Below are positions 7,659 to 15,298 of a stretch of 64,000 nucleotides of DNA, one piece after another. Source of the stretch: Nguyenibacter vanlangensis (GTDB lineage: Bacteria > Pseudomonadota > Alphaproteobacteria > Acetobacterales > Acetobacteraceae); the NCBI RefSeq assembly GCF_038719015.1, contig NZ_CP152276.1, positions 3,112,001 through 3,176,000 on the forward strand. The letters are read 5' to 3'. Position 1 is the stretch's first letter. Every line of letters starts with the position of its first letter. Both the position numbers and the translations under genes were made by a program. A model generated the notes under the pieces. It made no database searches. It had not been told where the DNA came from and was given only the letters and a program-made list of their open reading frames with translations.

Positions 7659-10600
7659 ATGTCGCGTTTCTTTATTGACCGGCCCGTCTTCGCGTGGGTG
7701 ATCGGGCTGATCATCATGCTGATCGGCGGTCTGTCGATCCTGAACCTGCCGATCGCGCAGTATCCGAGCATCGCTCCGCCGATGATCGCCGTGACCGTGA
7801 CCGATCCCGGTGCGTCGGCCGAGACGGTCAACAACACGGTGGTGCATCCGATCCTGCAGCAGATGTACGGGCTGGACCATCTGGAATATATCCAGTCCTC
7901 GTCCTATGCGAACGGCCAGATGGAAATCGACCTGACGTTCCAGCAGGGGACCAATCCGGACATCGCGCAGGTGCAGGTGCAGAACAAGCTGCAGCTTGCC
8001 CAGCCGCGCCTGCCGACCGAGGTGGTCAGCCAGGGCCTGTCGGTGACCAAGGCCGTGAAGAACTTCATGATGGTGGTCGGCATCGTCTCGACCGACAACA
8101 GCATGAGCGGCGCGGACCTGGGCGATTACATGGCGTCGAACATGTCCGACCCGCTGTCGCGTGTGTCGGGCGTGGGCGACCATACGCTGTTCGGGTCGGA
8201 ATATGCGATGCGCATCTGGCTGGACCCGGCCAAGCTGTATAGCTACAGCCTGACGATCGGCGATGTGCAGGCGGCCCTGCAGGCCCAGAACATCCAGGTG
8301 TCGTCCGGCGAGCTGGGCGGCCTGCCGGCGACGAAGGAAGCGCGGCTGGACGCGACGATCCTGGGTCCGGCGCGCCTGACCACGACCGAGGAATTCCGCA
8401 ACATCCTGCTGAAGGTGCAGCCGGACGGCTCGCAGGTGCGGATCCGCGACGTGGCGCGGGTCGAGCTGAACATGCAGAGCTACAACTTCATCGCGACTTG
8501 GAACAACCATCCGGCGGCGGCGATGGCGCTGAAGCTGGCGCCGGGGGCGAACCAGCTCAAGACCGAGGCCGCGGTCAAGGAAGAGCTGGCGCAGTTGGCC
8601 AAATTCTTCCCGCACGGGCTGCAGATCGTCTATCCGCTGGATACCGAGCCGTTCATCACGATGTCGATCCACGAAGTGATCGTGACCCTGGGGGCCGCGA
8701 TCGTGCTGGTGTTCTTCGTGATGCTGGTCTTCCTGCAGAATTTCCGCGCGACCCTGATCCCGACGATCGCGGTGCCGGTGGTGCTGCTGGGGACGTTCGG
8801 CCTGCTGGCGGCGCTGGGCTTCGCCATCAATACGCTGACCATGCTGGCTATGGTGCTGGCGGTCGGCCTGCTGGTCGACGACGCGATCGTCGTGGTGGAA
8901 AATGTCGAGCGCGTGATGACCGAGCGCAACCTGTCGCCGCGCCAGGCGGCACGGGAATCGATGGACGAGATCTCGGGCGCGCTGATCGGCATCGTGCTGG
9001 TGCTGTCGGCGGTGTTCCTGCCGATGGCGGCGTTCGGCGGGTCGACTGGCGTGATCTATCGCCAGTTCTCGATCACCATCGTCTGCGCGATGTGGCTGTC
9101 GGTGCTGGTGGCGCTGATCATGACGCCGGCGCTGTGCGCCACCCTGCTGAAGCCTGGCGTCCACATCAAGGACAAGGGCCTGCCCGGCCTGTTCAACCGC
9201 AACTTCGCGCGGATGACGACGAAATACCAGGGCGGCGTGCATTGGATGGTCCGGCACATGGTGCCGTCGCTGCTGGCCTTCGTCATCATCACCTCGGGCG
9301 TCGCCTATCTGTTCGGCCGGATTCCCACGGGCTTCCTGCCGGACGAGGACCAGGCCCTGATCTTCGGCCAGGTGACCCTGCCGCCGGGCTCGACGCTGGC
9401 GCAGACCGAGGCGGTGAACAAGCGGGTGACGGACTATGTCCTGAAGACCGAGGGCAAGAACGTGATCTCGGTCATCGCGCCCGCGGGCTTCAATTTCGCC
9501 GGCCAGGGGCAGAATGCCGGTTCGTTCTTCATCCGGCTGAAGGATTGGAGCCAGCGGCCCGATCCGTCGCAATCCTCGGCGGCGATCGCGCAGCGGATCA
9601 TGATGCATTTCTGGGGCGACCCCGAGGCGCAGATCTTCGCCGTCAATCCGCCGGCGGTGCTGGAACTGGGCAACGCGACCGGCTTCGACCTGGAGCTGGA
9701 GGATCGCGGCCATGTCGGCCACCAGGCGCTGCTGGCGGCGCGCAACATGGTGCTGGGCATGGCGGCGCGCGATCCGGTGCTGTTCGCGGTGCGCCCGAAC
9801 GGCATGGAAGATGCGCCGCAATATCATCTGGACATCGACCGCGAGAAGGCCAACGCGCTGGGGGTCTCGATCGCCGATATCAATACGACGATCCAGGGTG
9901 CGTTCGGCTCGATCTACGTGAACCAGTTCCTGCGCAATGATCGCGTCAAGCAGGTCTATATCCAGGGCGAGCCCTCGGGCCGCATGCTGCCGAGCGACCT
10001 GGCCAAATGGTATATCCGCAACAGCGCCGGCACGCTGGTGCCCTTCAACGCGATCGCGACGGGCAACTGGACCAACGGCCCGCAGAAGGTCGAGGGCTAT
10101 AACAGTTATAACGCCTTCGAAATCCTGGGGCAGCCGGCGCCGGGCCACAGTAGCGGCGAGGCCATCGCCGAGATCCAGAAGATCCTGGCCAAGCTGCCCG
10201 ACGGGATCGGCTTCAACTGGACGGGCCTGTCGTACGAGCAGCAGGCCTCCGGGTCGTCGACCGCGCCGCTCTATGCCCTGGCGGCGGTGGTGATCCTGTT
10301 CTGCCTGGCCGCGCTGTATGAAAGCTGGTTCATCCCGCTGGCGGTGCTGCTGGTGCTGCCGCTGGGCGTGCTGGGCGCGATCGTCGCCACCCTGTGGCGG
10401 GGCATGGACAACGACGTCTATTTCCAGGTCGGGCTGCTGACGACGGTCGGGCTGGCGGTCAAGAACGCCATTCTGATCGTCGAATTCGCCAAGGCGAAGT
10501 TCGAGGACGGCCAGACGCTGGAACATGCGGTGCTGGAAGCGGGGCGCGAGCGTCTGCGGCCGATCCTGATGACGTCGATCGCCTTCATGCTGGGCGTCTT

Positions 10601-10820
10601 TCCGCTGGCGATTGCTACCGGGGCCGGGTCGGCGGCGCGCAAGGCGATCGGCACGGCGGTGGTGGGCGGCATGTTCTCGGCCACGCTGCTGGCGGTCTAT
10701 TTCGTGCCGCTGTTCTTCGTCCTGGTGCTGCGGCTGTTCCGCGTGACGCGGATCAAGGACCGCGTCGATCCGTATGAAAATCCGTCCCATGCCGCCGGCG
10801 CATCCGGGCAGGAGAGCTGA
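7659..10820 (+). CDS. RND efflux pump permease (AcrB/MexB, HAE1 family)
   Basis: At 1053 residues it has the normal length of a trimeric proton-driven drug exporter of the inner membrane. The N-terminus MSRFFIDRPVFAWVIG is typical. The helix 4 segment VLAVGLLVDDAIVVVENVER carries the paired Asp residues of the proton relay. LVALIMTPALCATLL and the C-terminal GLAVKNAILIVEFAK repeat are also characteristic. The outer-membrane partner begins 4 bp after this stop. The Phe-rich pocket and substrate range were not analysed. Derepression probably depends on the divergent TetR gene. Confidence 0.97.
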   Translation: MSRFFIDRPVFAWVIGLIIMLIGGLSILNLPIAQYPSIAPPMIAVTVTDPGASAETVNNTVVHPILQQMYGLDHLEYIQSSSYANGQMEIDLTFQQGTNPDIAQVQVQNKLQLAQPRLPTEVVSQGLSVTKAVKNFMMVVGIVSTDNSMSGADLGDYMASNMSDPLSRVSGVGDHTLFGSEYAMRIWLDPAKLYSYSLTIGDVQAALQAQNIQVSSGELGGLPATKEARLDATILGPARLTTTEEFRNILLKVQPDGSQVRIRDVARVELNMQSYNFIATWNNHPAAAMALKLAPGANQLKTEAAVKEELAQLAKFFPHGLQIVYPLDTEPFITMSIHEVIVTLGAAIVLVFFVMLVFLQNFRATLIPTIAVPVVLLGTFGLLAALGFAINTLTMLAMVLAVGLLVDDAIVVVENVERVMTERNLSPRQAARESMDEISGALIGIVLVLSAVFLPMAAFGGSTGVIYRQFSITIVCAMWLSVLVALIMTPALCATLLKPGVHIKDKGLPGLFNRNFARMTTKYQGGVHWMVRHMVPSLLAFVIITSGVAYLFGRIPTGFLPDEDQALIFGQVTLPPGSTLAQTEAVNKRVTDYVLKTEGKNVISVIAPAGFNFAGQGQNAGSFFIRLKDWSQRPDPSQSSAAIAQRIMMHFWGDPEAQIFAVNPPAVLELGNATGFDLELEDRGHVGHQALLAARNMVLGMAARDPVLFAVRPNGMEDAPQYHLDIDREKANALGVSIADINTTIQGAFGSIYVNQFLRNDRVKQVYIQGEPSGRMLPSDLAKWYIRNSAGTLVPFNAIATGNWTNGPQKVEGYNSYNAFEILGQPAPGHSSGEAIAEIQKILAKLPDGIGFNWTGLSYEQQASGSSTAPLYALAAVVILFCLAALYESWFIPLAVLLVLPLGVLGAIVATLWRGMDNDVYFQVGLLTTVGLAVKNAILIVEFAKAKFEDGQTLEHAVLEAGRERLRPILMTSIAFMLGVFPLAIATGAGSAARKAIGTAVVGGMFSATLLAVYFVPLFFVLVLRLFRVTRIKDRVDPYENPSHAAGASGQES

Positions 10821-10824
10821 GTCG

Positions 10825-12327
10825 ATGAAAGCCTATCCTTCTGTGCGTCGGCGCCCGTGGGCGGGGCTGCTGCTGCTGGCGGCCCTGCCGGGATGCACGA
10901 TGATCCCCAACTATAAGCGGCCATCCCTGCCGGTGGCGCCGGCCTGGCCGACCGGCGCGGCCTATCATGCCAGCGGTGCCGGGCAGATCGGCACCGCGGC
11001 ATCGGACCTGGGCTGGCGCGATTTCTTCGTCGATCCGCGCCTGCGGGCGCTGATCGCGCTGGCGGTGCGCGAAAACCGCGACCTGCGCTCGGCCGCGCTG
11101 TCGGTGATCGAGGCGCAGGGCCAGTACCGGGTGCAGCATGCCGCGCTGTTCCCGCAGATCAACGGGACCGGGCAGTCGATATACACGGCGCCGTCGAACA
11201 ATGGCGGCTTCGCCTTCGCGCCCGGGCTGGGACGTAACGGGGTCGGCACGTTCCGATTCTATCAGGCCGGGATCGGTTTCTCGTCCTACGAGATCGATCT
11301 GTTCGGTCGCATCCGCAGCCTGTCGCGCGAGGCATCCGACCAGATGCTGAGCCAGGTGGCCAACCAGCGCGCCCTGGTGATCAGCGTGATTTCGCAGGTG
11401 GCGACGGCCTATGTCGCATGGCTGGCCGATTGCGAGCAGTTGCGGGTGACCGAGCAGACCCTGGCATCGCAGCAGGATACGCTGCGCCTGACCCAGGCCC
11501 GGTTCGACCGGGGCGAGGCCGACCAGTTGACGCTGCGCCAGACCGAGACGCAGGTCGAGCAGGCGGCGGCCAACCGGGCGCAATATCAGCGCATGATCGC
11601 ACAGGACGAGAACCAGATCGTGCTGCTGGTGGGCGCGCCGCTGCCGGCCGACCTGCCGCCGCCCGCGCCGTTCGGGCGGCAGACGATCCTGGCGGATTTG
11701 CCGGCGGGCCTGCCGTCCGACCTGCTGGACCGGCGGCCGGATGTGCTGTCGGCCGAATTCGCGCTGAAATCGGCCAATGATGATATCGGGGCGGCCCGCG
11801 CCGCGTTTTTCCCGCGCCTGATCCTGACGGCGTCGGACGGCGTGTCCAGCCTGCAGTTCCGCAATCTGTTCACCTCGGGCGCCACGACCTGGTCGATCAA
11901 TCCGCAATTGCAGGTGCCGCTGCTGACCTGGGGCCAGACCGAGGGGTCGCTGCAGGTGTCGAAGGCGCGGCGTGACGAACGGCTGATGGCTTATGAGAAG
12001 GCCATCCAGTCCGCGTTCCAGGACGTGTCGAACGCGCTGGCGGCGCGCGCGACCTACCTGGAGCAGGGGCGGCAGTTGGACGCGCTGGTGAACTCGTCGG
12101 CCGATGCGTATCGCCTGGCGCGGATGCGGTTCGATTCCGGGGTGGATTCCTATCTGACCACGCTGGATTCGCAGCGCGCGCTGTATACGGCGCAGCAAAG
12201 CCAGATCTCGGTGCAGGAGGCGCGGTACCAGAACCTGATCACCGTCTATCGCGCCCTGGGCGGCGGCTGGAACGAACGGACCGCGCGGGCCGCGAACGGC
12301 ACGGCGCCGGTGCCGGGGGCCGGCTGA
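10825..12327 (+). CDS. RND efflux outer-membrane lipoprotein (NodT/OprM type)
   Basis: The 500-residue protein forms the TolC-like exit duct of the tripartite pump. The chosen ATG has GGAGAG about 8 bp upstream and gives a signal peptide with a lipobox (LPGC, Cys24) followed by TMIPNYKRP, typical of the NodT family. Two OEP repeats follow; LLDRRPDVLSAEF is the conserved block that starts the second. A longer frame from 10774 would overlap the pump gene by 47 bp and would hide the signal peptide. A strong terminator follows, so this is the last gene of the operon. Confidence 0.95.
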   Translation: MKAYPSVRRRPWAGLLLLAALPGCTMIPNYKRPSLPVAPAWPTGAAYHASGAGQIGTAASDLGWRDFFVDPRLRALIALAVRENRDLRSAALSVIEAQGQYRVQHAALFPQINGTGQSIYTAPSNNGGFAFAPGLGRNGVGTFRFYQAGIGFSSYEIDLFGRIRSLSREASDQMLSQVANQRALVISVISQVATAYVAWLADCEQLRVTEQTLASQQDTLRLTQARFDRGEADQLTLRQTETQVEQAAANRAQYQRMIAQDENQIVLLVGAPLPADLPPPAPFGRQTILADLPAGLPSDLLDRRPDVLSAEFALKSANDDIGAARAAFFPRLILTASDGVSSLQFRNLFTSGATTWSINPQLQVPLLTWGQTEGSLQVSKARRDERLMAYEKAIQSAFQDVSNALAARATYLEQGRQLDALVNSSADAYRLARMRFDSGVDSYLTTLDSQRALYTAQQSQISVQEARYQNLITVYRALGGGWNERTARAANGTAPVPGAG

Positions 12328-12387
12328 TCGCCCGGCCGTTTCCGGCGCGTTTTCTTCTGGCGCGCTTTCCATCGCGATGCTGAAAGG

Positions 12388-12414
12388 GCGGCTCCTTCGG
12401 GGGCCGCTTTTTTT
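12388..12414 (+). terminator. Rho-independent terminator of the RND operon
   Basis: GCGGCTCC (12388-12395) pairs with GGGGCCGC-type sequence ending at 12407 around a TTCG tetraloop, and seven T follow directly. It is the clearest intrinsic terminator in the first part of the window. Confidence 0.85.
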
Positions 12415-12430
12415 GCCGCCGCGCGTGGCC

Positions 12431-13006
12431 TCATGGCGCCGGTGCTTCGGTCCATTTGCGGGGTGGCGGCGTATAGCTCGCGAAGCGGCGGATCATCTCG
12501 TCCGGGTCCGGAGTGACCACCAGCATCTGCCGGTAGACCGGTTTCATGAAGCCTTCCCGCATGACGGCATCGACCATCGCCATGAGGGGGTCGAAATATC
12601 CGTCGATATTGAGGAATCCGCAGGGCTTTTCATGAATGCCGAGCTGCGCCCAGGTCCATTGCTCGAAAATCTCCTCGAACGTTCCGGCCCCTCCCGGCAG
12701 GGTGACGAATCCGCCGGCGAGTTCGGCCATGCGCTGCTTGCGGACATGCATGCTGGGGACGACATCAAGCCGGGTCAGGCCCCGATGCGCGATTTCCCGC
12801 TCGGCGAGGGCCCGCGGCATAACGCCGATCACCTCGCCCCCGGCTTCCAGCGCGCCGTCGGCCACGGCGCCCATCAGCCCGACATGCCCGCCACCATAGA
12901 CAAGGCCGATGCCCCGTTCGGCCAGCAGCCGCCCGAAGGCGAACGCCACATCGCGGTAGACCGGCCTGCGTCCGGAAGACGCGCCACAGAAGACAGCGAT
13001 TCGCAT
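12431..13006 (-). CDS. LOG family protein (cytokinin riboside 5'-monophosphate phosphoribohydrolase-like)
   Basis: The 191-residue Rossmann-fold protein belongs to the TIGR00730/LOG family, long misannotated as lysine decarboxylase. Members split N6-modified AMP into a base and ribose 5-phosphate. It has MRIAVFCGASSG at the start, the GLVYGGGHVGLMG loop, RKQRM, and the catalytic LPGGAGTFEE motif. A GGAGG site sits 5 bp before the ATG at 13006 and rules out the longer frame that begins at 13072. A paralog lies at 38079-38660. The physiological substrate in bacteria is usually unknown. Confidence 0.92.
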   Translation of the reverse strand: MRIAVFCGASSGRRPVYRDVAFAFGRLLAERGIGLVYGGGHVGLMGAVADGALEAGGEVIGVMPRALAEREIAHRGLTRLDVVPSMHVRKQRMAELAGGFVTLPGGAGTFEEIFEQWTWAQLGIHEKPCGFLNIDGYFDPLMAMVDAVMREGFMKPVYRQMLVVTPDPDEMIRRFASYTPPPRKWTEAPAP

Positions 13007-13439
13007 GGAAACCTCCGGAAGAAGCGCAGTATGGATGACGACCGAGAGGGCGGAAGCCGCCGCCTTCGGCAAAGTGACGCGGTCCTACGTACCATCCCCT
13101 TCCGCCGACTCAAGCCCCAACAGAACCTGCTGCCCTTCGCGCCGCGTGCGCAGTCGGACGGTCCAGGCCGTAAAGCACATGAAGTCCCGATCGGAATATC
13201 CGTCGGGATATCATGGGAGATGTCAAAATCAGCCGGTATCCGGCCGGTGTCGCGGGCGCACACCATGATCGCGTGAAACCCGACCGCCAGAGACCGCATG
13301 CCGGGATTCCAAAAGCGCGATTTCGATAGATATACGCATGGATATGTTCCGACCGAACAGATCCCGGCACGAGAACTGACATGGTGCGTAACAAAGAGGA
13401 TGACGGGTACCGCGCGGATGGCATTTATTGCCGGTGTGG
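13007..13439. other. Gap without a supported gene
   Basis: No frame here has a convincing start site, family motif or codon pattern. The stretch contains some AT-richer sequence at 13310-13345. It lies between the promoter side of the LOG gene and the 3' end of the XRE gene, so it should hold the LOG promoter, but no clear -35/-10 pair was picked out. Confidence 0.5.
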
Positions 13440-13763
13440 TCAAAGGTTTGTCGGAGCCTTCCGGATTTCGATACGGACCAGGATCGCGGGGTCGATGGCG
13501 AGTTCCCGGGCCAGGCGCAGCAATACCAGGAAGGTGGGATTGCGCAGGCCGCGCTCCATGCCGCTGACATAGGTCCGGTCCAGGCCGGCGCGGGCTGCCA
13601 GTTCTTCCTGGCTGATCCCCAGGCGCATGCGTTCCGTATAGATGATCTCCCCCAGCGCCGCGCGCGGGTCTCCGCCATCTTGGGTTTCCAGCGGTGGCTG
13701 GATCGAGGGGCGCGGCTTGCGGGGTGCTTTTTGCCGGGTTGGCCCGTTTGCACTCTTGCTCAT
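13440..13763 (-). CDS. XRE family helix-turn-helix regulator
   Basis: The 107-residue protein has a basic, proline-rich N-terminal 30 residues and then a single Cro/C1-type domain (about residues 36-95). Its recognition helix region is GISQEELAARAGLDRTYVSGMERGLRNPTF. There is no separate effector domain. It is divergent from a small hypothetical gene. A direct repeat of CGGACTATA lies in the shared upstream region and may be its operator. The target genes are unknown. Confidence 0.88.
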   Translation of the reverse strand: MSKSANGPTRQKAPRKPRPSIQPPLETQDGGDPRAALGEIIYTERMRLGISQEELAARAGLDRTYVSGMERGLRNPTFLVLLRLARELAIDPAILVRIEIRKAPTNL

Positions 13764-13798
13764 GATTCACCATGAGCAGGCTTGTCGTGTACGGACCA

Positions 13799-13822
13799 CG
13801 GACTATAGAGTTGCGGACTATA
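13799..13822. promoter_or_regulatory. Direct repeat upstream of the XRE gene
   Basis: CGGACTATA occurs at 13799-13807 and again at 13814-13822, with a 15-bp period. The second copy also forms an imperfect dyad, GGACTATAATCC. The repeats sit 36-59 bp before the XRE start and just before the likely start of the opposite small gene, so an autoregulatory site is possible. Confidence 0.4.
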
Positions 13823-13843
13823 ATCCTCATTTCGGGGCGGGGC

Positions 13844-14098
13844 ATGGCGTCCGACACGTACCACCGGCTTTGTCCATTCCCTGATCCATCCGCTGCCGCG
13901 CGCGGCCTTGTCCGTCTGTTCGGGGCGGCCGCCCGGCGGGTCGTCATGCGCCGTATCGGTCAGTGCCTGGAAGAAAACAATATCGACGAAGTCATATTCT
14001 GGCTGCGCGTGCGGGATCGTCTCGACGCGGATGCTCGCCGGATGCGGGGCTGCGACACCGCGCGGCTGCTTCGCCTGCAATTGTCCGCGCCCCATTGA
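13844..14098 (+). CDS. Small hypothetical protein
   Basis: The 84-residue product has no recognised domain. Its middle (RRIGQCLEENNIDEVIFWLRVRDRLDADARR) looks like ordinary amphipathic helical coding sequence, and the C-terminus is Arg/Leu-rich. The frame is open from 13772, but the start at 13844 lies beyond the direct repeats and removes an unlikely N-terminus. It has no signal peptide. It is divergent from the XRE gene and may be its regulatory target. Confidence 0.5.
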   Translation: MASDTYHRLCPFPDPSAAARGLVRLFGAAARRVVMRRIGQCLEENNIDEVIFWLRVRDRLDADARRMRGCDTARLLRLQLSAPH

Positions 14099-14246
14099 TC
14101 CGGCGCACACCGGGACTTCGGACACACGGATAGACCGCGATGGTTTCGGACAGGGCGACCGACATCCCGAGGCGCGCCCGGCAGGGTTCCGCGAGAGGAA
14201 ATAAACTTCTGTGTGATCGGATGATTTTATTGTGCGCTCTCAGGTA

Positions 14247-14262
14247 TTGTGCAGTGCAACAA
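14247..14262. promoter_or_regulatory. TGCA-dyad operator-like motif
   Basis: TTGTGCAGTGCAACAA has a symmetric TGCA-G-TGCA core. It resembles the TGC-dyad sites reported for PhaR-type regulators of polyhydroxybutyrate genes in alphaproteobacteria; that link is inference from memory of the motif. It lies about 20 bp before a small ORF with a strong ribosome site. Confidence 0.3.
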
Positions 14263-14282
14263 AAGCATCGGCGGAGGTTTAT

Positions 14283-14387
14283 TTGCGAATTTCGATTGAC
14301 GGGCAGAAAAAAAGGGTCCATGTAGAGGATACCAGAGCGAGAAGACCGGAACGGCCCGCTCCCAAGAACAAGAAACCTGCGGCATGA
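14283..14387 (+). CDS. Candidate small basic protein (34 residues)
   Basis: A TTG codon at 14283 stands 5 bp after CGGAGG (14272-14277) and opens a frame ending in TGA at 14385-14387. The product is very basic: it starts RISIDGQKKRVHV and ends in a Lys/Pro/Arg tail, PAPKNKKPAA. Codon use (AGA, AAA, ATT) differs from the GC-rich neighbours, which argues for either foreign origin or non-coding sequence. The same stretch is also covered by a promoter and hairpins that suggest a small RNA, so this call is tentative. Confidence 0.3.
   Translation: MRISIDGQKKRVHVEDTRARRPERPAPKNKKPAA
14296..14325 (+). promoter_or_regulatory. Predicted promoter of an orphan transcript
   Basis: TTGACG at 14296-14301 is followed after 18 bp by ATGTAG at 14320-14325. 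Transcription would start near 14332 and run into the terminator at 14440-14474. The -10 match is moderate. Confidence 0.4.
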
Positions 14388-14474
14388 TGATCGCAGGGAT
14401 GAAGATCCGAAGGGCGAGAATCTTCGGGAACTAAGGTGAAAGGGGGCATCGCATCGCGGTGTCCCCCTTCTTTT
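14332..14474 (+). ncRNA. Candidate small RNA, about 140 nt
   Basis: The segment lies between a predicted promoter and an intrinsic terminator and is rich in short perfect hairpins. CCTGCG/CGCAGG pairs at 14376-14397. CCGAAG/CTTCGG pairs at 14407-14412 with 14422-14427. A competing GAAGAT/ATCTTC pair uses 14401-14406 with 14420-14425, so two folds exclude each other. A CUCCC stretch near 14358-14363 could bind ribosome sites. It does not match 6S, SRP or RNase P RNA as far as can be judged by eye. It could instead be the 3' part of an mRNA for the small ORF at 14283. Confidence 0.45.
14440..14474 (+). terminator. Rho-independent terminator of the orphan transcript
   Basis: AAGGGGG at 14440-14446 pairs with CCCCCTT at 14463-14469, and CTTTT follows. 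Inner pairs (CATC with GGTG) lengthen the stem. It ends about 50 bp before the next likely gene start. Confidence 0.75.
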
Positions 14475-14524
14475 GTTGGTGCGTTGCTTATGGATGCTTA
14501 CGGAATTGTTCGCGCAGCGCGGAC

Positions 14525-15244
14525 ATGCATGAGGTCATGAACCAGACACACAAACCGCCCGGCCGTGATCCGGGGCCTCATGATCCGAGACTGGTGATCG
14601 CCATCATCATGGTTACGGTGGCGATGGGCGCGCTGGACGCCATTTCGCTGACCCATCTGAACGTCTTTGCCGGCTATATGACCGCGACCGTGATCCTGAT
14701 CGCGGTGCATCTGGTGTCGGGCCAGTCCATCCTGGGGCCGGGGCTGGTGGCGATCGCCTCTTACCTGATCGGGGCGGCGCTGGGCGGCCGGCTGGTGCGG
14801 CGGTCGCATTCGCGGCGACGCACGGTCGCCGACCTGCTGATGGCCGTGGGGGTGCTGGTCGCGGGGGCCGCGCTGATCTGGTGGGTGAATGCGCCGTGGC
14901 ATTACTATGCCGTGCTGACGATCCTGGCCGTGGCGATGGGATTGCAGACCTCGGCCACCCGCCATGCGCAGGTCACGGACCTGACGCTGCCGGCAGCGAC
15001 CCTGCTGCTACATGGGCTGGCGCATGACAGCCGGCTGGCGGGCGGCCCGTCGCTGGGGGTCTGGCGGCGCCTGGCGGCGATTCTGGGCCTGTTCGGCGGG
15101 GCGGTGCTGGGGGCGGTGGCGTCCAGCGTCTCGGTCTCCGGCGCGATCGTGCTGGTGGGGCTGACGATCGGCTGTGCCGGCTTCCTGCTCTATCTACGCG
15201 ACCACCCGCTGCTGGAACGGCTGGAGACCGTCAGCCCCTCATAG
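14525..15244 (+). CDS. DUF1275 (YoaK-like) membrane protein
   Basis: The 239-residue protein belongs to the DUF1275 family of inner-membrane proteins, which have about six helices and no known function. The motif MGALDAISLTHLNVFAGYMTAT in the first helices is the family hallmark (given here across the first two helices). Short basic loops (RRSHSRRRT) face the cytoplasm. The frame is open from 14459, but that start falls inside the upstream terminator; ATG codons at 14525 or 14537 are better, and neither has a strong ribosome site. It converges on the pyruvate kinase gene. Confidence 0.85.
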   Translation: MHEVMNQTHKPPGRDPGPHDPRLVIAIIMVTVAMGALDAISLTHLNVFAGYMTATVILIAVHLVSGQSILGPGLVAIASYLIGAALGGRLVRRSHSRRRTVADLLMAVGVLVAGAALIWWVNAPWHYYAVLTILAVAMGLQTSATRHAQVTDLTLPAATLLLHGLAHDSRLAGGPSLGVWRRLAAILGLFGGAVLGAVASSVSVSGAIVLVGLTIGCAGFLLYLRDHPLLERLETVSPS

Positions 15245-15263
15245 AAGGCGGGAATAGAAGGGG

Positions 15264-15291
15264 GGACCGGCCCGGGATGGCGGGCCGGTCC
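15264..15291. terminator. Bidirectional hairpin between DUF1275 gene and pyk
   Basis: A perfect 11-bp inverted repeat (GGACCGGCCCG / CGGGCCGGTCC) with a 6-base loop lies between the two convergent stop codons. Confidence 0.65.
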
Positions 15292-15298
15292 GTGCGCG

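Noticed and set aside
6345..10790. A 1481-codon open frame on the minus strand opposite the RND genes
   Set aside because: It is the antisense shadow of two well-recognised genes in GC-rich DNA; the product is His/Arg/Gln-rich without domains.
12874..13947. A 357-codon minus-strand frame spanning the LOG and XRE genes
   Set aside because: It conflicts with two motif-supported genes and has no recognisable domain.
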